Shown here in pieces: positions 7,381-8,435 of a stretch of DNA of 8,435 nt. The stretch spans positions 1-8,435 of the forward strand of contig JABDLH010000044.1 in the NCBI GenBank assembly GCA_013003145.1, in the 5' to 3' direction. The notes below the pieces were generated by a model. It was not told the DNA's origin, ran no database searches, and saw only the letters and a list, made by a program, of their open reading frames with translations. Origin of the DNA: Flavobacteriaceae bacterium. Its GTDB lineage: Bacteria > Bacteroidota > Bacteroidia > Flavobacteriales > Flavobacteriaceae. Each line of letters begins with the position of its first letter. The first letter of the stretch is position 1. The translations under genes were made by a program, and so were the position numbers.

Positions 7381-7408
7381 TGAAACTTTTAAACAAACTA
7401 AGAAAATA

Positions 7409-8281
7409 ATGAGTGTATTAGTCAACAAGGACTCCAAGATCATCGTCCAGGGATTTACCGGTAGCGAAGGAACTTTCCATGCCGAGCAAATGATAGAATA
7501 TGGCACCAATATTGTCGGAGGGGTAACCCCCGGGAAAGGCGGGCAGGAACATTTGGGGAAACCTGTTTTCAATACAGTCGCTGAAGCCGTAGAAAAAGCA
7601 GGTGCAGATACTACCATTATCTTTGTTCCGCCGGCATTTGCTGCCGATGCGATCATGGAAGCGGCAAATGCAGGTATCAAGGTGATCATTACCATCACCG
7701 AAGGAATCCCTGTAGCCGACATGGTGAAAGCCTATGCCTATATCCAGGATAAAGATTGCCGACTGATAGGACCTAACTGTCCCGGTGTGATCACCCCGGG
7801 TGAAGCCAAGGTAGGTATCATGCCCGGTTTTGTTTTTGAAAAAGGAAAAGTTGGAATTGTTTCCAAGTCGGGAACCCTGACTTACGAAGCTGCAGACCAG
7901 GTTGTACGCCAGGGGCTGGGAATCACTACTGCAATTGGGATTGGTGGAGATCCAATCATTGGTACCACAACTAAAGAAGCTGTAGAATTGCTGATCCAGG
8001 ACCCTGAGACCGAATGCGTTGTGATGATCGGTGAGATCGGGGGGCAATTAGAAGCGGATGCTGCCAAATGGTACAAGGAAAGTGGAAGTAAGAAGCCAAT
8101 CGTAGGTTTTATCGCAGGTGAGACCGCACCAGCCGGAAGAACCATGGGGCATGCCGGAGCCATTGTCGGTGGAAGTGATGACACTGCCCAGGCTAAAAAA
8201 CGAATCATGCGCGAATGCGGAATCCACGTAGTGGACTCCCCGGCAGAGATCGGAAAGAAAGTAAAGGAAGTTGTTGGATAG
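7409..8281 (+). CDS. sucD: Succinyl-CoA synthetase (ADP/GDP-forming) alpha subunit
   Basis: 290 residues against 289 in E. coli. With the beta subunit SucC it interconverts succinyl-CoA and succinate with substrate-level phosphorylation in the TCA cycle (cytoplasm). The N-terminal Rossmann CoA-binding domain shows [10 protein letters not shown] (15-24) and GGVTPGKGG (37-45). [20 protein letters not shown] (121-140) follows. GMG-type ligase segments appear at [10 protein letters not shown] (152-161), and the phosphohistidine loop [14 protein letters not shown] (242-255) carries H248. ATG at 7409 ([10 protein letters not shown]) is the family start; the in-frame TTG at 7358 would add 17 residues overlapping the promoter and is rejected. 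sucC is not adjacent: the upstream gene is the LpxD paralogue and the downstream side is a terminator, so the partner subunit must be encoded elsewhere. No unusual residue is seen. Confidence 0.97.
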   Translation: MSVLVNKDSKIIVQGFTGSEGTFHAEQMIEYGTNIVGGVTPGKGGQEHLGKPVFNTVAEAVEKAGADTTIIFVPPAFAADAIMEAANAGIKVIITITEGIPVADMVKAYAYIQDKDCRLIGPNCPGVITPGEAKVGIMPGFVFEKGKVGIVSKSGTLTYEAADQVVRQGLGITTAIGIGGDPIIGTTTKEAVELLIQDPETECVVMIGEIGGQLEADAAKWYKESGSKKPIVGFIAGETAPAGRTMGHAGAIVGGSDDTAQAKKRIMRECGIHVVDSPAEIGKKVKEVVG

Positions 8282-8301
8282 ATAACTTTGACATAGCATT
8301 T

Positions 8302-8331
8302 AAAGATCCCGCATACTGCGGGATTTTTTTT
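8302..8331 (+). terminator. Rho-independent terminator after sucD
   Basis: ATCCCGC (8306-8312) pairs with GCGGGAT (8318-8324) around a 5-nt loop ATACT, and the stem can extend through an A-run against the T-run. Eight T residues (8324-8331) follow. It lies 20 bp past the sucD stop and closes the plus-strand gene cluster. Confidence 0.92.
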
Positions 8332-8353
8332 CAGTAGTCTGTAGAACAACGCT

Positions 8354-8361
8354 TATATTTG
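8354..8361 (+). promoter_or_regulatory. TAnnTTTG -7 element downstream of the terminator
   Basis: TATATTTG matches the Bacteroidota -7 consensus exactly. It lies 22 bp after the terminator T-tract. No good -33 element is visible at the expected spacing. If active, it drives a gene beyond the right edge of the window. Confidence 0.4.
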
Positions 8362-8435
8362 AGTAACCGATCCATGGGTGTCAGGTAGTCTTATCTTTTA
8401 CATAACCAATCTCGGATCGGGATATAGCATAACCA
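8362..8435. other. Right-edge intergenic tail with short repeats, no supported gene
   Basis: The last 74 bases hold no ATG-started reading frame of useful length. A GTG at 8378 opens a frame that runs 19 codons to the edge, with no recognisable protein. Two short repeats occur: CCGATCC (8367-8373) with its inverse GGATCGG (8414-8420), and the direct repeat CATAACCA (8401-8408 and 8428-8435). They may belong to the leader of the next gene. Confidence 0.35.

Noticed and set aside
7358..7408. Upstream TTG start for sucD
   Set aside because: The 17 extra residues would overlap the predicted promoter. ATG 7409 gives the expected 290-residue protein.
7418..8349. Minus-strand open frames opposite sucD (209 and 155 codons)
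   Set aside because: They are shadow frames of sucD; one even crosses the sucD terminator. No protein family is recognisable.
8378..8435. GTG-started frame running to the right edge
   Set aside because: Only 19 codons are visible with no recognisable sequence, so it cannot be supported as a gene.

Overview
The window looks like chromosomal core sequence from a Bacteroidota member, most likely family Flavobacteriaceae. Four things point there: a PorX-type regulator of the type IX secretion system (T9SS), an LpxC-FabZ fusion, promoter elements matching the Bacteroidota -7 consensus TAnnTTTG, and weak or absent Shine-Dalgarno sequences. I see no insertion sequence, phage gene, CRISPR array, tRNA or rRNA. 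The sequence does not support a genus-level call.

Layout: (1) Positions 1-1172, minus strand: the first 390 residues of porX, a response regulator fused to a PglZ/alkaline-phosphatase-like domain. It runs off the left edge. (2) Only 32 bp away on the plus strand, 1205-2449: an HD-domain nucleotide phosphohydrolase. (3) 2592-7343, plus strand: a tight gene cluster made of lpxD (TTG start, with a TAnnTTTG promoter upstream), the lpxC/fabZ fusion, lpxA, efp, and a second diverged LpxD-like acyltransferase. The gaps from lpxD to efp are 4, 1 and 6 bp, and 34 bp before the LpxD paralogue. (4) sucD (7409-8281) with its own probable promoter and a strong intrinsic terminator. (5) A 104-bp tail with one more TAnnTTTG element.

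How the genes work together: LpxA, LpxC and LpxD carry out the first three steps of lipid A synthesis (O-acylation of UDP-GlcNAc, deacetylation, N-acylation). FabZ competes with LpxA and LpxD for (3R)-hydroxyacyl-ACP, so fusing it to the committed enzyme LpxC puts the lipid A/phospholipid branch point on one polypeptide. EF-P, a translation factor, is embedded in the cluster. The second LpxD-like protein keeps the catalytic-type histidine but differs at other active-site positions. PorX regulates T9SS, whose cargo in Porphyromonas is anchored to A-LPS, so a neighbourhood with lipid A genes is suggestive, but a functional link is inference only.

The main points for a second look are the diverged LpxD paralogue, the divergent porX/HD pair (two predicted metal-dependent enzymes acting on nucleotides), the non-ATG starts of two genes, and efp inside an envelope operon. 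Nothing here is a clearly new system. Most genes are recognisable core functions in a lineage-typical arrangement.
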